Shown here: positions 8,864 through 16,294 of the stretch, piece by piece | Layout of the letters: every line of letters begins with the position of its first letter | How positions within the stretch are numbered: the first letter of the stretch is position 1 | Origin: REEB76 sp049698775 | Lineage (GTDB): Bacteria; Pseudomonadota; Gammaproteobacteria; Natronospirales; REEB76 | Direction: 5' to 3' | Assembly: GCA_049698775.1 (NCBI GenBank) | Contig: JBAVYM010000054.1 | Span: 1 to 42,742, forward strand | Length of the DNA stretch: 42,742 bases | Made by a program: the position numbers and the translations under genes | The notes under the pieces: generated by a model | The model's database searches: none | Seen by the model: only the letters and a program-made list of their open reading frames with translations | What the model was told of the DNA's origin: nothing

Positions 8864-9298
8864 ATGAGTGGATACCAACACATTCTCATCGCCGTGGATC
8901 TTTCTCAGGATAGCGAGACCGTGGCTCGTCGGGGCCAGGAGTTGGCCGGCCGCTATAACGCCAAGCTCAGTTTTCTGCACGTGGTGGAATTCATACCCGT
9001 GGATCCGGCCGGCGAGGCACTGTTGCCGCCGCCGTTGGATATGGAGGGCGAACTGGTCCAAGGTGCGCATCAGCGACTCGATTCGTTGTGCGCCAAGCTC
9101 GGACTGCAAAAAGCCACCCGGCGGGTAGAGGTGGGCAATATCAAGGCCGAGATCCTGCGCGTGACCGCTGAGGAGCATGCGGATCTCCTGGTGCTGGGCA
9201 GCCGCGGGCGCCACGGCTTGGCACTGCTGCTGGGTTCCACAGAGAAATCCATTTTGCACAAGGCTCCTTGCGACGTGCTGGCAGTGCGCTTGAATTAG
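8864..9298 (+). CDS. Universal stress protein (UspA family)
   Basis: A 144-residue single-domain Usp, starting at ATG 8864 with a GGAGG ribosome-binding site seven bases upstream. The frame stays open farther upstream, but that part lies inside rsmA and carries no family sequence. The first strand HILIAVDLSQDSE and the ATP-binding motif GSRGRHGLALLLGSTEKS (G-2x-G-9x-G-S/T) near the C-terminus indicate the nucleotide-binding subclass. The ending CDVLAVR is typical of the family. It sits between rsmA and apaG, which adjoin directly in many gammaproteobacteria, so it is an extra gene here. A short second copy of its 3' end occurs about 128 bp downstream (see 9406-9427). Confidence 0.88.
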   Translation: MSGYQHILIAVDLSQDSETVARRGQELAGRYNAKLSFLHVVEFIPVDPAGEALLPPPLDMEGELVQGAHQRLDSLCAKLGLQKATRRVEVGNIKAEILRVTAEEHADLLVLGSRGRHGLALLLGSTEKSILHKAPCDVLAVRLN

Positions 9299-9330
9299 CA
9301 AACACTGACCCATCCCTGGGGGGCAGATCG

Positions 9331-9400
9331 GCCATGACATCCCTGTCATGGCGCTTGGCCGGGCGGGAATGTCACCGGCATTCCCGCATCAATCCCGGCC
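9331..9400. repeat. Two consecutive strong hairpins (REP-like) behind usp
   Basis: A 9-bp perfect stem with a 4-nt loop (GCCATGACA 9331-9339 with TGTCATGGC 9344-9352) is followed by a second perfect 9-bp stem (GCGGGAATG 9363-9371 with CATTCCCGC 9379-9387). That second stem is nested in an outer GGCCGGG/CCCGGCC pairing (9357-9363 with 9394-9400). There is no T-run, so an intrinsic terminator is unlikely. A REP-type palindromic element or an mRNA-stabilising structure fits better. Confidence 0.7.
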
Positions 9401-9405
9401 TCGCC

Positions 9406-9427
9406 CTGGCGGTGCGCTTGAGCTGAC
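9406..9427 (+). pseudogene. Possible remnant of a second usp 3' end
   Basis: The 16 bases from 9406 match the end of usp (from 9278) at 15 of 16 positions. In frame they read L-A-V-R-L-S-stop, against L-A-V-R-L-N-stop for the intact gene. The two hairpins lie between the copies. This could be the relic of a tandem usp duplication or a duplication made when the palindromic element inserted. The match is short, so chance is not excluded. Confidence 0.4.
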
Positions 9428-9484
9428 CGCTCGGTCGCGACTACGTTAAAATAGAGCCCGTTCCCCGAGGTTTCTCCCCCATTC

Positions 9485-9868
9485 ATGAGCAACATGTCAC
9501 AGAACAGCATCCACGTGGACGTACAAACGGCCTTCGTGCCAGCGCAATCCGATCCTGAGCAAAACCGCTTCGCGTTCGCCTACACCATCACCATCCGCAA
9601 TGAAGGTTCGGTGCCGGCCAAACTGCTGACCCGCCACTGGCTAATCACCGATGCCAACGGCAAGATCCAGGAAGTGCGTGGCGAGGGTGTGGTGGGCGAA
9701 CAGCCCCACCTGAAACCCGGCGAAGGCTTCCGTTACTCAAGCGGCGCCGTCCTGGAAACCCCGGTGGGCGCCATGCAGGGCGCCTATCAGATGGTGAACG
9801 ATCAGGGCGAACACTTCGACGCGCCCATCGCCCCTTTCCGGTTGGCAGTACCCGGCTTATTGCATTAA
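9485..9868 (+). CDS. apaG: ApaG domain protein (Co2+/Mg2+ efflux-associated)
   Basis: A 127-residue ApaG protein with an all-beta, Ig-like fold and no defined catalytic activity. Family marks are FAYTITIRNEGSVPAKLLTRHWLITDANGK near the N-terminus and the LKPGEGFRYSSGAVLETPVGAMQG region. The start at ATG 9485 has only a weak, distant GAGG upstream; ATG 9494 is an alternative three codons in. A TAAAAT hexamer at about 9446-9451 could be a -10 element, which would give apaGH a promoter of its own after the hairpin region. apaH follows with no spacer, the usual apaGH pairing. Confidence 0.93.
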   Translation: MSNMSQNSIHVDVQTAFVPAQSDPEQNRFAFAYTITIRNEGSVPAKLLTRHWLITDANGKIQEVRGEGVVGEQPHLKPGEGFRYSSGAVLETPVGAMQGAYQMVNDQGEHFDAPIAPFRLAVPGLLH

Positions 9869-10708
9869 ATGGCCGTCTTCGCCATCGGAGACATCCAGGG
9901 TTGTTACGACGAGCTGTGCCGCCTGCTCGAGCGCATCAAATTCAATCCCGCCGAAGATTCACTCTGGCTCACGGGCGATCAGGTCAACCGCGGGCCGAAA
10001 TCCCTCGATGTTCTGCGCTTCGTAAAAAACCTCGGCGCGCACGCCGTCTGCGTGCTCGGCAATCACGACCTGCATCTGCTCGCGCTCGCTGCCGGGCAGG
10101 ATAAACATAAATCCGCGGACACCCTGGACGCAGTGCTGACAGCCCCCGATCGGGAAGAACTGCTCGACTGGCTGCGTCACCGCCCGTTGCTGCACCACGA
10201 CGCCACTTTGGGTTACACATTGATTCACGCCGGTCTGCCGCCGCAATGGGATATGGACACTGCCACAGCTTGCGCGCGCGAGCTGGAAACCACATTGCGC
10301 AGCAGTGACTACCGGGAGTTGTTTACACACATGTACGGCAATCAACCCGATCGCTGGTCGCCGGACCTGAGCGGCATGCAGCGGTTGCGCTTCATCATCA
10401 ATTGTTTTACCCGCCTGCGGTATTGCACGGCGGAAGGCGTACTCAACTTGGCATCCAAAGGCGCGCCGGGAACCCAGGCTGAGGGCTTCATGCCCTGGTT
10501 TGAAGTGCCGGGTCGTGCCAGCGCGAATCTGCACATCCTCTTCGGCCACTGGTCCACGCTCGGCGAAGTGAAGGGTCAGAACGTCTATCCGTTGGACACA
10601 GGCTGCGTCTGGGGCGGCCGGCTTACGGCGCTGCGGCTCGACGGCGACGACAGTGGCGGCTGGTACTGCGTGGATTGCCCCGGCGTACGGCGGCTGCGAG
10701 CGGGTTGA
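9869..10708 (+). CDS. apaH: Bis(5'-nucleosyl)-tetraphosphatase, symmetrical (ApaH)
   Basis: A 279-residue metallophosphoesterase that splits Ap4A into two ADP and can remove Np4 caps from RNA. The metal-binding motifs GDIQGCYDEL (residues about 7-16), GDQVNRGPKS and GNHDLHLLA are in order, and the C-terminal GHWSTLGE / LDTGCVWGG stretch is typical of the family. One deviation is GDQVNRG where GDLVNRG is usual; the Asp and Arg are kept. The ATG starts directly after the apaG stop. In Xanthomonas I recall apaH being next to folA. Here a 9-kb kynurenine block and an RDD gene separate them. Confidence 0.94.
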   Translation: MAVFAIGDIQGCYDELCRLLERIKFNPAEDSLWLTGDQVNRGPKSLDVLRFVKNLGAHAVCVLGNHDLHLLALAAGQDKHKSADTLDAVLTAPDREELLDWLRHRPLLHHDATLGYTLIHAGLPPQWDMDTATACARELETTLRSSDYRELFTHMYGNQPDRWSPDLSGMQRLRFIINCFTRLRYCTAEGVLNLASKGAPGTQAEGFMPWFEVPGRASANLHILFGHWSTLGEVKGQNVYPLDTGCVWGGRLTALRLDGDDSGGWYCVDCPGVRRLRAG

Positions 10709-10734
10709 GCCGCACTCCTTTAGAATCAGATTCC

Positions 10735-11544
10735 ATGACCAGCGGCTCACCCATCCTGAACCTGCGACTTGACGGCAAGCGCGCGCTGGTCTGCGGCGCG
10801 AGCCAGGGCATCGGCGCGGCCGCCGCCCGCGCATTGGCCGAGATGGGCGCCAGCGTCACGCTGGTGGCCCGCTCCGAAGACAAACTCGAGGCAATGCGCG
10901 CACGTCTCACGGCCAGCGACAGGCAAAAACACGATTACTTCACCGCCGACTTCGACCAGCCGGATACACTGCAAGCGGCACTGAATGGTTGGCTGAAACA
11001 ACACGCGCCGGCACATATCCTGATCAACAATTCCGGCGGCCCGCCGGGCGGCCCCGCGTACACCGCGCATCCCGACGAATTTCAAAAAGCCTTCACGCGC
11101 CTGCTGATCTGCGGCCAGATGCTGGTGCAGGCGCTCCTGCCCGGTATGCAGAGCGCGGGTTACGGCCGCATCATCAATGTGATTTCGACTTCCGTAAAAG
11201 AACCGATCAAGGGACTCGGCGTATCCAACACCGTGCGCTGGGCCGTGGCAGGCTGGGCCAAGACCTTGGCAGGCGAGCTGGCGCAATACGGCATCACCGT
11301 CAATAATGTTCTGCCGGGATTTACCAAAACGCCGCGCATCGAAAGCCTGTTCAAAACACGTTCTGAAAAGGAAAACCGCTCAATAAAGGAAATCGAAGCA
11401 GAAGCTCTCAAACTGATTCCCGCGGACCGCTTCGCCGAGCCGGAAGAAACCGCCGCTGCGATTGCTTTTCTCGCTTCGCCCGTCGCGAGCTATATAAATG
11501 GCATCAACCTGCCGGTGGACGGCGGCCGCATCCAGAGCCTGTAA
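10735..11544 (+). CDS. SDR-family oxidoreductase lacking canonical YxxxK
   Basis: A 269-residue Rossmann-fold protein of the short-chain dehydrogenase/reductase family, taken from ATG 10735, 26 bp after apaH. The N-terminal cofactor motif GASQGIGAAAARALAEMGA is intact, NNSGGPP replaces the usual NNAG, and the end INGINLPVDGG is typical. Where classical SDRs have Tyr-x-x-x-Lys, this one reads VSNTVRWAVAGWAKTLA: no Tyr, and Arg at the Lys position. This places it in an atypical subgroup annotated as FabG-like. Its stop is one base from the ALDH start, so it belongs to the kynurenine operon, possibly acting on a semialdehyde or enol intermediate. That role is inference from context only. Confidence 0.85.
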   Translation: MTSGSPILNLRLDGKRALVCGASQGIGAAAARALAEMGASVTLVARSEDKLEAMRARLTASDRQKHDYFTADFDQPDTLQAALNGWLKQHAPAHILINNSGGPPGGPAYTAHPDEFQKAFTRLLICGQMLVQALLPGMQSAGYGRIINVISTSVKEPIKGLGVSNTVRWAVAGWAKTLAGELAQYGITVNNVLPGFTKTPRIESLFKTRSEKENRSIKEIEAEALKLIPADRFAEPEETAAAIAFLASPVASYINGINLPVDGGRIQSL

Positions 11545-11545
11545 C

Positions 11546-12988
11546 ATGCAGAAACTCTCCAACTATATAGATAGCAATCTGGTTCCCGCCGCTTCCGGCG
11601 GCTGGCTGGAGGACTTCGAACCAGCCACCGGCGAGGCGTATGCGCGCATCCCCGACTCGCACAAGACCGACGTGGACAACGCCGTCGCCGCCGCCCAGCG
11701 CGCGTTTCCCAAATGGTCCGCCACACCCGCCGCCGAGCGCGGCGAGTGGCTGCACAGGCTTGCGGCGCTGGTGGAACGCGATGAGGAAAAACTGGCGCGC
11801 GCGGAAAGCGTGGACTCCGGCAAACCGGTCGCGCTTGCTCGCTCCGTGGACATCCCGCGCGCCGTCGCCAACCTGCGTTTCTTCGCCGCTGCCGCCAGCC
11901 AGTTTGCCAGCGAATCCCACGCCATGGAATCTGGCGCCATCAATTACACGCTGCGCTCGCCGCTCGGCGTGGTCGGCTGCATCTCGCCCTGGAACCTGCC
12001 CCTATACCTGTTCACCTGGAAACTCGCGCCGGCGCTCGCTGCCGGCAACTGCGTGGTGGCGAAACCCTCCGAACTCACACCCATGACCGCGCATCTGTTC
12101 TCGGAATTGTGCATCGAGGCGGGCCTGCCGGCCGGCGTGCTCAACGTGGTGCACGGCCTCGGGCCGAAGGCCGGTGTGGTACTGGTGGAACATCCGGAAG
12201 TAAAGGCGATTTCGTTCACCGGCGGCACCAAAACCGGCGCCGACATCGCGAGCCGCGTCGCACCGAAATTCAAGAAGCTGTCGCTGGAACTGGGCGGCAA
12301 AAATCCCACCCTGGTGTTCGCAGACTGCGATTTCGAGCAAACCGTGGCCGAAAGCCTGCGCGCGGCCTTTTCCAATCAGGGCGAGATCTGCCTGTGCGGT
12401 TCGCGCATATTGGTGGAACGCAGCATATACGACCGTTTCCGCGGCGAGTTTGTGAAGCGCGTGCAGGCGCTGCGCCAGGGCGATCCCATGGACGATCAGA
12501 CCGAGCAGGGCGCAGTGGTTTCCGAACCACATTTGCAAAAAATCCTGGGCTATATCGAGTTAGCTAAAAAAGAAGGCGGCAAGATTCTCTGCGGCGGCCG
12601 GCGCGCGAACCTGAACGGCCGTTGCGCCAAGGGCTGGTTCGTGGAGCCCACCGTGATCGAAAATCTGCCACCCGATTGCCGCACCAATCAGGAAGAAATC
12701 TTCGGCCCGGTGGTTACGCTGATTCCCTTCGACACCGAAGACCAAGCCGTTGCCTTCGCCAACGGCACGCCTTACGGCCTCGCCGCTTCGCTGTGGAGCC
12801 GCGACGTATCGCGCTGCCATCACGTCGCCGCACAGCTCGAAGCCGGTTTGATTTGGGTGAACTGCTGGATGCTGCGCGACCTGCGCGTGCCCATGGGCGG
12901 GGTCAAGCAGTCCGGCAGCGGCCGCGAAGGCGGCTGGGAGGCCATGCGTTTTTTCACCGAAGCCAAGAACGTATGCATAAAATATTAG
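11546..12988 (+). CDS. 2-aminomuconate 6-semialdehyde dehydrogenase (ALDH family)
   Basis: A 480-residue aldehyde dehydrogenase that should oxidise 2-aminomuconate semialdehyde (from ACMS decarboxylase) to 2-aminomuconate with NAD. Conserved elements are SPWNLPLYLFTWKLAPALAAGN, FTGGTKTGADI, the glutamate in LELGGKNP, and the catalytic cysteine Cys282 in GEICLCGSRI, a spelling I associate with the AMSDH/ALDH8A1 branch. The C-terminal MGGVKQSGSGREGG is standard. The ATG is at 11546, right after the SDR stop; the frame is open farther upstream, but that part lies inside the SDR gene. The substrate call rests mainly on the flanking kynurenine genes. Hydroxymuconic semialdehyde dehydrogenases are close relatives. 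Confidence 0.88.
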   Translation: MQKLSNYIDSNLVPAASGGWLEDFEPATGEAYARIPDSHKTDVDNAVAAAQRAFPKWSATPAAERGEWLHRLAALVERDEEKLARAESVDSGKPVALARSVDIPRAVANLRFFAAAASQFASESHAMESGAINYTLRSPLGVVGCISPWNLPLYLFTWKLAPALAAGNCVVAKPSELTPMTAHLFSELCIEAGLPAGVLNVVHGLGPKAGVVLVEHPEVKAISFTGGTKTGADIASRVAPKFKKLSLELGGKNPTLVFADCDFEQTVAESLRAAFSNQGEICLCGSRILVERSIYDRFRGEFVKRVQALRQGDPMDDQTEQGAVVSEPHLQKILGYIELAKKEGGKILCGGRRANLNGRCAKGWFVEPTVIENLPPDCRTNQEEIFGPVVTLIPFDTEDQAVAFANGTPYGLAASLWSRDVSRCHHVAAQLEAGLIWVNCWMLRDLRVPMGGVKQSGSGREGGWEAMRFFTEAKNVCIKY

Positions 12989-13003
12989 AATAAGGTTGTA
13001 GTA

Positions 13004-13345
13004 ATGCAGTACGTATTTGCCATCATATTTATTATTGCTTTCATCTCGATGTTCGTATTGCCGTTAATTACACTATATTTCCACATAAGAATAATGCGTA
13101 TCATCAAAGCCCAACATCCAGACATATGGGAATCATTAGGTGCTCCATCTGTTTTCTCAAGCAAAAAAATTGGCGCGCAACTCTCTCTTCAGAGGTTTAT
13201 ATGGAAGAGAGAATATTCCGCTTGTAACGATCAAACTTTGATATCAAATTGTCAAAGACTAACGAATCTCTACAAGATATATATCGTTCTATTCTGCATC
13301 GCAATTATTTTCTATGTATTGGAATATAAATTCATTCCACACTAA
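13004..13345 (+). CDS. Small two-helix membrane protein, UspB-like
   Basis: A 113-residue protein with transmembrane helices at about 3-27 and 90-107 and a hydrophilic middle. The middle (HPDIWESLGAPS, then RFIWKREYSACNDQTLISNCQRL) resembles the layout of the E. coli stress protein UspB: a helix, a short loop, an (R/K)xY...D..(L/F)I..C.R block, and a helix. I make this comparison from memory and it is tentative. The gene is strikingly AT-rich, with codons such as ATA and TTA common, whereas both neighbours are GC-rich. It stands between two kynurenine-pathway genes with which it shares no obvious function. A recent insertion is likely. Confidence 0.65.
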   Translation: MQYVFAIIFIIAFISMFVLPLITLYFHIRIMRIIKAQHPDIWESLGAPSVFSSKKIGAQLSLQRFIWKREYSACNDQTLISNCQRLTNLYKIYIVLFCIAIIFYVLEYKFIPH

Positions 13346-13354
13346 ACCAATGTA

Positions 13355-13774
13355 ATGAATAATGTTTCTAAAACTGAATCTACTAGGGCTCCGGAACCCG
13401 TCGGGCTTTACCCGCATGCTCGGTGCGTGGGTAACCTGTTGTTTCTCTCCGGCGTGGGGCCGCGCAAGCGCGGCAGCCGGGAAATCCCCGGCGTAACGCT
13501 GGACGCCCAGGGAAATGTCATCGCTTACGACATCGAGGCCCAATGCCGCTCGGTATTCGAGAACGTGCGCCTGATCCTCGAGGACGCCGGCTCAAGCTGG
13601 GACAAACTGGTGGACGTGACCGTGTTTCTTACCGATATGAAGCGTGACTTCTCCACTTACAATCGGATATACGCCGAGTATTTCAGGGACAACCAGCCCT
13701 GCCGCACTACGGTGCAGGTAATCGCATTGCCCACGCTCATCGCCATCGAACTGAAATGTATTGCCACAATTTAA
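13355..13774 (+). CDS. RidA-family 2-aminomuconate deaminase
   Basis: A 139-residue YjgF/YER057c/RidA-fold protein. In bacterial kynurenine and nitrobenzene catabolic clusters a RidA homologue (AmnD/NbaF type) hydrolyses 2-aminomuconate to 2-oxohex-4-enedioate (4-oxalocrotonate) and ammonia. Visible marks are YPHARCVGNLLFLSGVGPR, the QCRSVFENVRLILEDAGSSWDKLVDVTVFLTDM core and the C-terminal RTTVQVIALPTLIAIELKCIA. The Arg that binds the substrate carboxylate in RidA proteins (CRTTV) is present. The first ten or so codons are AT-rich like the preceding inserted gene, so the N-terminus may have been altered at the insertion boundary. The deaminase assignment depends on context. Confidence 0.87.
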   Translation: MNNVSKTESTRAPEPVGLYPHARCVGNLLFLSGVGPRKRGSREIPGVTLDAQGNVIAYDIEAQCRSVFENVRLILEDAGSSWDKLVDVTVFLTDMKRDFSTYNRIYAEYFRDNQPCRTTVQVIALPTLIAIELKCIATI

Positions 13775-13793
13775 TCGGCCTCACTCCAACACG

Positions 13794-13828
13794 CCCTCTC
13801 CCCCTGCGGGAGAGGGAGGGGTGAGGGG
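13794..13828. repeat. CCCTCTCCC-type dispersed hairpin
   Basis: A perfect 9-bp stem (CCCTCTCCC 13794-13802 with GGGAGAGGG 13808-13816, loop CCTGC) is followed by a GGGGTGAGGGG tail. Related copies lie at 24704-24743 and inside the DUF255 gene at 25990-26187. It occupies the gap between the RidA and 3-hydroxyanthranilate dioxygenase genes and could affect downstream expression. Confidence 0.85.
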
Positions 13829-13905
13829 TAGAATATCAATCGGATTTACTGCACAGCAACGGTGGATGCGGGTATCGGCCTCGTGCGTCTGAACGGAGAA
13901 CATCC

Positions 13906-14427
13906 ATGTGGGATCTGACACCGATCAATTTCAAACAGTGGATAGATGACCACAGGGAACTCCTGAAGCCGCCTGTCGGCAACAAGCGCATCTACACGGA
14001 AACCGGCTTCGTAGTCCAAGTCGTCGGTGGTCCCAACTCGCGCAAGGATTTCCACGATGATCCGGGTGAGGAATTTTTCTACATGATTGAAGGCGACATG
14101 GTTTTGAAAACCATGCAGAGAGGCAAGCCGGTGGACATCCCCATCCGCGAGGGCGAGATCCTGCTGATCCCGCCGCACCTGCCGCACTCGCCGCAGCGTT
14201 TGACCAATACCGTGGGACTGGTTATCGAGCGGCCACGGCTGCCGGAAGAGCAAGACGGCCTGTTATGGTTCTGTGAGAAATGCAATAACAAGCTGTATGA
14301 GGAATACTTCCACTTGGAGAATATCGAAACCCAGTTCCCGCCGGTATTTGACCGCTTCTTCAGTAGCCTGGAAAACACAACCTGTAAGAAATGTGGTTCC
14401 GTGATGGAATCACCAAAAAAGAAATAG
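13906..14427 (+). CDS. 3-hydroxyanthranilate 3,4-dioxygenase
   Basis: A 173-residue Fe(II) cupin enzyme that opens the ring of 3-hydroxyanthranilate to 2-amino-3-carboxymuconate semialdehyde (ACMS). The iron ligands His50, Glu56 and His94 are present, as are the substrate-binding Arg46, Arg98 and a glutamate at 108. The bacterial-type C-terminal metal site is also visible as two CxxC pairs (Cys123/126 and Cys160/163), a rubredoxin-like iron site found in the Cupriavidus enzyme. A GGAGAA ribosome-binding site precedes ATG 13906. The gap to the upstream RidA gene (131 bp) holds a CCCTCTCCC-type hairpin. Confidence 0.95.
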   Translation: MWDLTPINFKQWIDDHRELLKPPVGNKRIYTETGFVVQVVGGPNSRKDFHDDPGEEFFYMIEGDMVLKTMQRGKPVDIPIREGEILLIPPHLPHSPQRLTNTVGLVIERPRLPEEQDGLLWFCEKCNNKLYEEYFHLENIETQFPPVFDRFFSSLENTTCKKCGSVMESPKKK

Positions 14428-14453
14428 AACACGACGAATCTTCACCCTTCATC

Positions 14454-14477
14454 CCTCACTTCCTCACTTCCTCACTT
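14454..14477. repeat. Short tandem repeat, three 8-nt units
   Basis: Three perfect copies of CCTCACTT lie between the 3-hydroxyanthranilate dioxygenase stop and the ACMS decarboxylase start. They are followed by an A-rich stretch. No Shine-Dalgarno sequence is evident for the next gene, so this leader may matter for its expression. Confidence 0.85.
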
Positions 14478-14510
14478 TCAAAAAGAACGCATTCACATTC
14501 AAACAAGCGC

Positions 14511-15521
14511 ATGCTGAAAATTGACATCCACACCCACATTCTGCCAGAAAACTGGCCGGATCTGAAAAAGAAATACGGTTATGGTGGTTTCGTGCAGCTG
14601 GAACACCACGGCCCCGGCTGCGCGCACATGCTGAAAGACGGCGAGTTTTTCCGCGAGATCGCAGCCAACTGCTGGGATGGCGATGTGCGACTGCGTGAAT
14701 GCGACGCCAGCGGCGTGGATGTGCAGGTGTTATCCACGGTGCCTGCGATGTTCAGCTACTGGGCAAAGCCAAAAGATACACTGGATTTATCAAGACTGCT
14801 GAATGATCACATCGCCACTGTAGTGGCGAAGCATCCCAAACGTTTCGTGGGCCTCGGCACACTGCCCATGCAGTCGCCCGACCTTGCTGTGCGCGAACTG
14901 GAACGCTGCGTCAAGCAACTTGATTTTCCCGGCGTGGAAATCGGCTCGCATGTGGACGGCATGAATCTCGACGATCCTGGGTTGTTCCCGATATTCGAAG
15001 CGGCGCAGGCGCTCGACGCGGCCATCTTCGTGCATCCCTGGGACATGTTTGGCAAGGAGCGCATGAAAAAGTATTGGACACCGTGGCTGGTGGCCATGCC
15101 GGCCGAAACCTCGCTGGCCATCTGCTCGATGATTTTCGGCGGCGTGTTCGAGCGACTGCCGAAGTTGCGCGTGTGCTTTGCACACGGCGGAGGTTCATTT
15201 CCGGCCACCGTTGGCCGCATCGAACACGGCTTCCAGGTGCGCCCCGACCTGTGCGCCGTGGACAACAAGGTGCATCCCACTAGTTATCTGGGGCGCTTCT
15301 ACGTGGATTCCCTCGTGCACCACGCCAGCATGCTGCGCTACATGCTTGATCTCATGGGCGCGGACAGCATCGCGCTCGGCAGCGACTACCCTTTTCCGCT
15401 CGGCGAGCACATGCCGGGCAAGCTCATTGAAAGCATGCCGCTCGACGACAAAATCAAGGATCGCCTGCTGAATGGTACGGCGCTGGAATGGCTCAAGCTC
15501 GACAAGGCGCGCTTCCTGTGA
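14511..15521 (+). CDS. 2-amino-3-carboxymuconate-6-semialdehyde decarboxylase (ACMSD)
   Basis: A 336-residue amidohydrolase-superfamily decarboxylase. It diverts ACMS from spontaneous cyclisation to quinolinate (the NAD precursor) into 2-aminomuconate semialdehyde for catabolism. The zinc-binding HxH is His7/His9 (KIDIHTHILP); further ligands are His175 (FVHPWDMFG) and Asp292 (ALGSDYPFPLGE). ATG 14511 begins exactly at the family N-terminus. The frame is open from 14391, but that segment overlaps the dioxygenase gene and has no family sequence. The stop shares bases with the GTG of the following formamidase gene (GTGA). Confidence 0.94.
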   Translation: MLKIDIHTHILPENWPDLKKKYGYGGFVQLEHHGPGCAHMLKDGEFFREIAANCWDGDVRLRECDASGVDVQVLSTVPAMFSYWAKPKDTLDLSRLLNDHIATVVAKHPKRFVGLGTLPMQSPDLAVRELERCVKQLDFPGVEIGSHVDGMNLDDPGLFPIFEAAQALDAAIFVHPWDMFGKERMKKYWTPWLVAMPAETSLAICSMIFGGVFERLPKLRVCFAHGGGSFPATVGRIEHGFQVRPDLCAVDNKVHPTSYLGRFYVDSLVHHASMLRYMLDLMGADSIALGSDYPFPLGEHMPGKLIESMPLDDKIKDRLLNGTALEWLKLDKARFL

Positions 15522-16294
15522 ATCTTATTCATTTCGAGATTGACAATCGGCATTGCAACGTGGATCTCGCGCGCGGCATATCGCTGGCCATTCCCCTGCA
15601 ATTCAACGGACCCCAACCGAACTTTTTCGGCGCGCCGGCCGCCGGTGCCGCGCCGCTGCAAGTGGACAGCTTCACCGGCGATACCCGCCGCGGCGGAAGC
15701 TGCAACGTGAGCCAATACCAGCTTGTCCCGCACTGCAACGGTACGCATACCGAATGCATCAGTCATGTGGTGGACGATGCCACTTCGATAACCGAGCAAC
15801 TGCGCCTGTCGCTGCTGCCGGTGACGCTGGTCACGCTCGCGCCGCGCCACAACGTCATTGATGCGGCACTCATCAAGATGAGCTTGCAGCATCACCCCTT
15901 GCGGGGAATGCACACGGCCTTCATCATTCGTACTCTGCCGAACACCAAAGAAAAACTTACGCACCGCTACGATGTAGTACCGCCCGCCTACCTGACGGAA
16001 GACGCCATAACGCATTTGGTGGAAGCGGGTATCGAACATCTGCTGGTGGACCTGCCCTCGCTTGATCCCATGCACGACGAAGGGCGGCTGGCTGCGCACC
16101 GCGCGTTCTGGGGCCTGCCCGCCGGCAGCCGCCGGCAGACCGACGCCAAACGCCCGCACGGTACCGTGACCGAAATGATCTACGTGCCCGAGCAGGTGAA
16201 AGACGGTTATTACCTGTTGGACTTGCAGATACCCGCGTTCATGAGCGATGCGGCCCCCAGCCGCCCCATCATTTATCCGATAGACATCAAATGA
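15518..16294 (+). CDS. Cyclase-family hydrolase, probable kynurenine formamidase
   Basis: A 258-residue protein of the metal-dependent cyclase/arylformamidase family, expected to hydrolyse N-formylkynurenine to kynurenine. The metal-binding signature is recognisable in diverged form: His72-C-N-G-T-His77-T-Glu79, then His83. The common bacterial KynB pattern has HxGTHxDxPxH, so Asp is replaced by Glu and Pro is absent. It is also longer than typical KynB (about 210 residues). Translation starts at GTG 15518 inside the ACMSD stop and ends in an ATGA overlap with kynU. Position in the pathway is the main argument for the substrate. Confidence 0.8.
   Translation: MNLIHFEIDNRHCNVDLARGISLAIPLQFNGPQPNFFGAPAAGAAPLQVDSFTGDTRRGGSCNVSQYQLVPHCNGTHTECISHVVDDATSITEQLRLSLLPVTLVTLAPRHNVIDAALIKMSLQHHPLRGMHTAFIIRTLPNTKEKLTHRYDVVPPAYLTEDAITHLVEAGIEHLLVDLPSLDPMHDEGRLAAHRAFWGLPAGSRRQTDAKRPHGTVTEMIYVPEQVKDGYYLLDLQIPAFMSDAAPSRPIIYPIDIK

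Noticed and set aside
9344..9400. Intrinsic terminator for the usp gene
   Set aside because: The stems are strong but no T-run follows either one, so a REP-like element is more likely.
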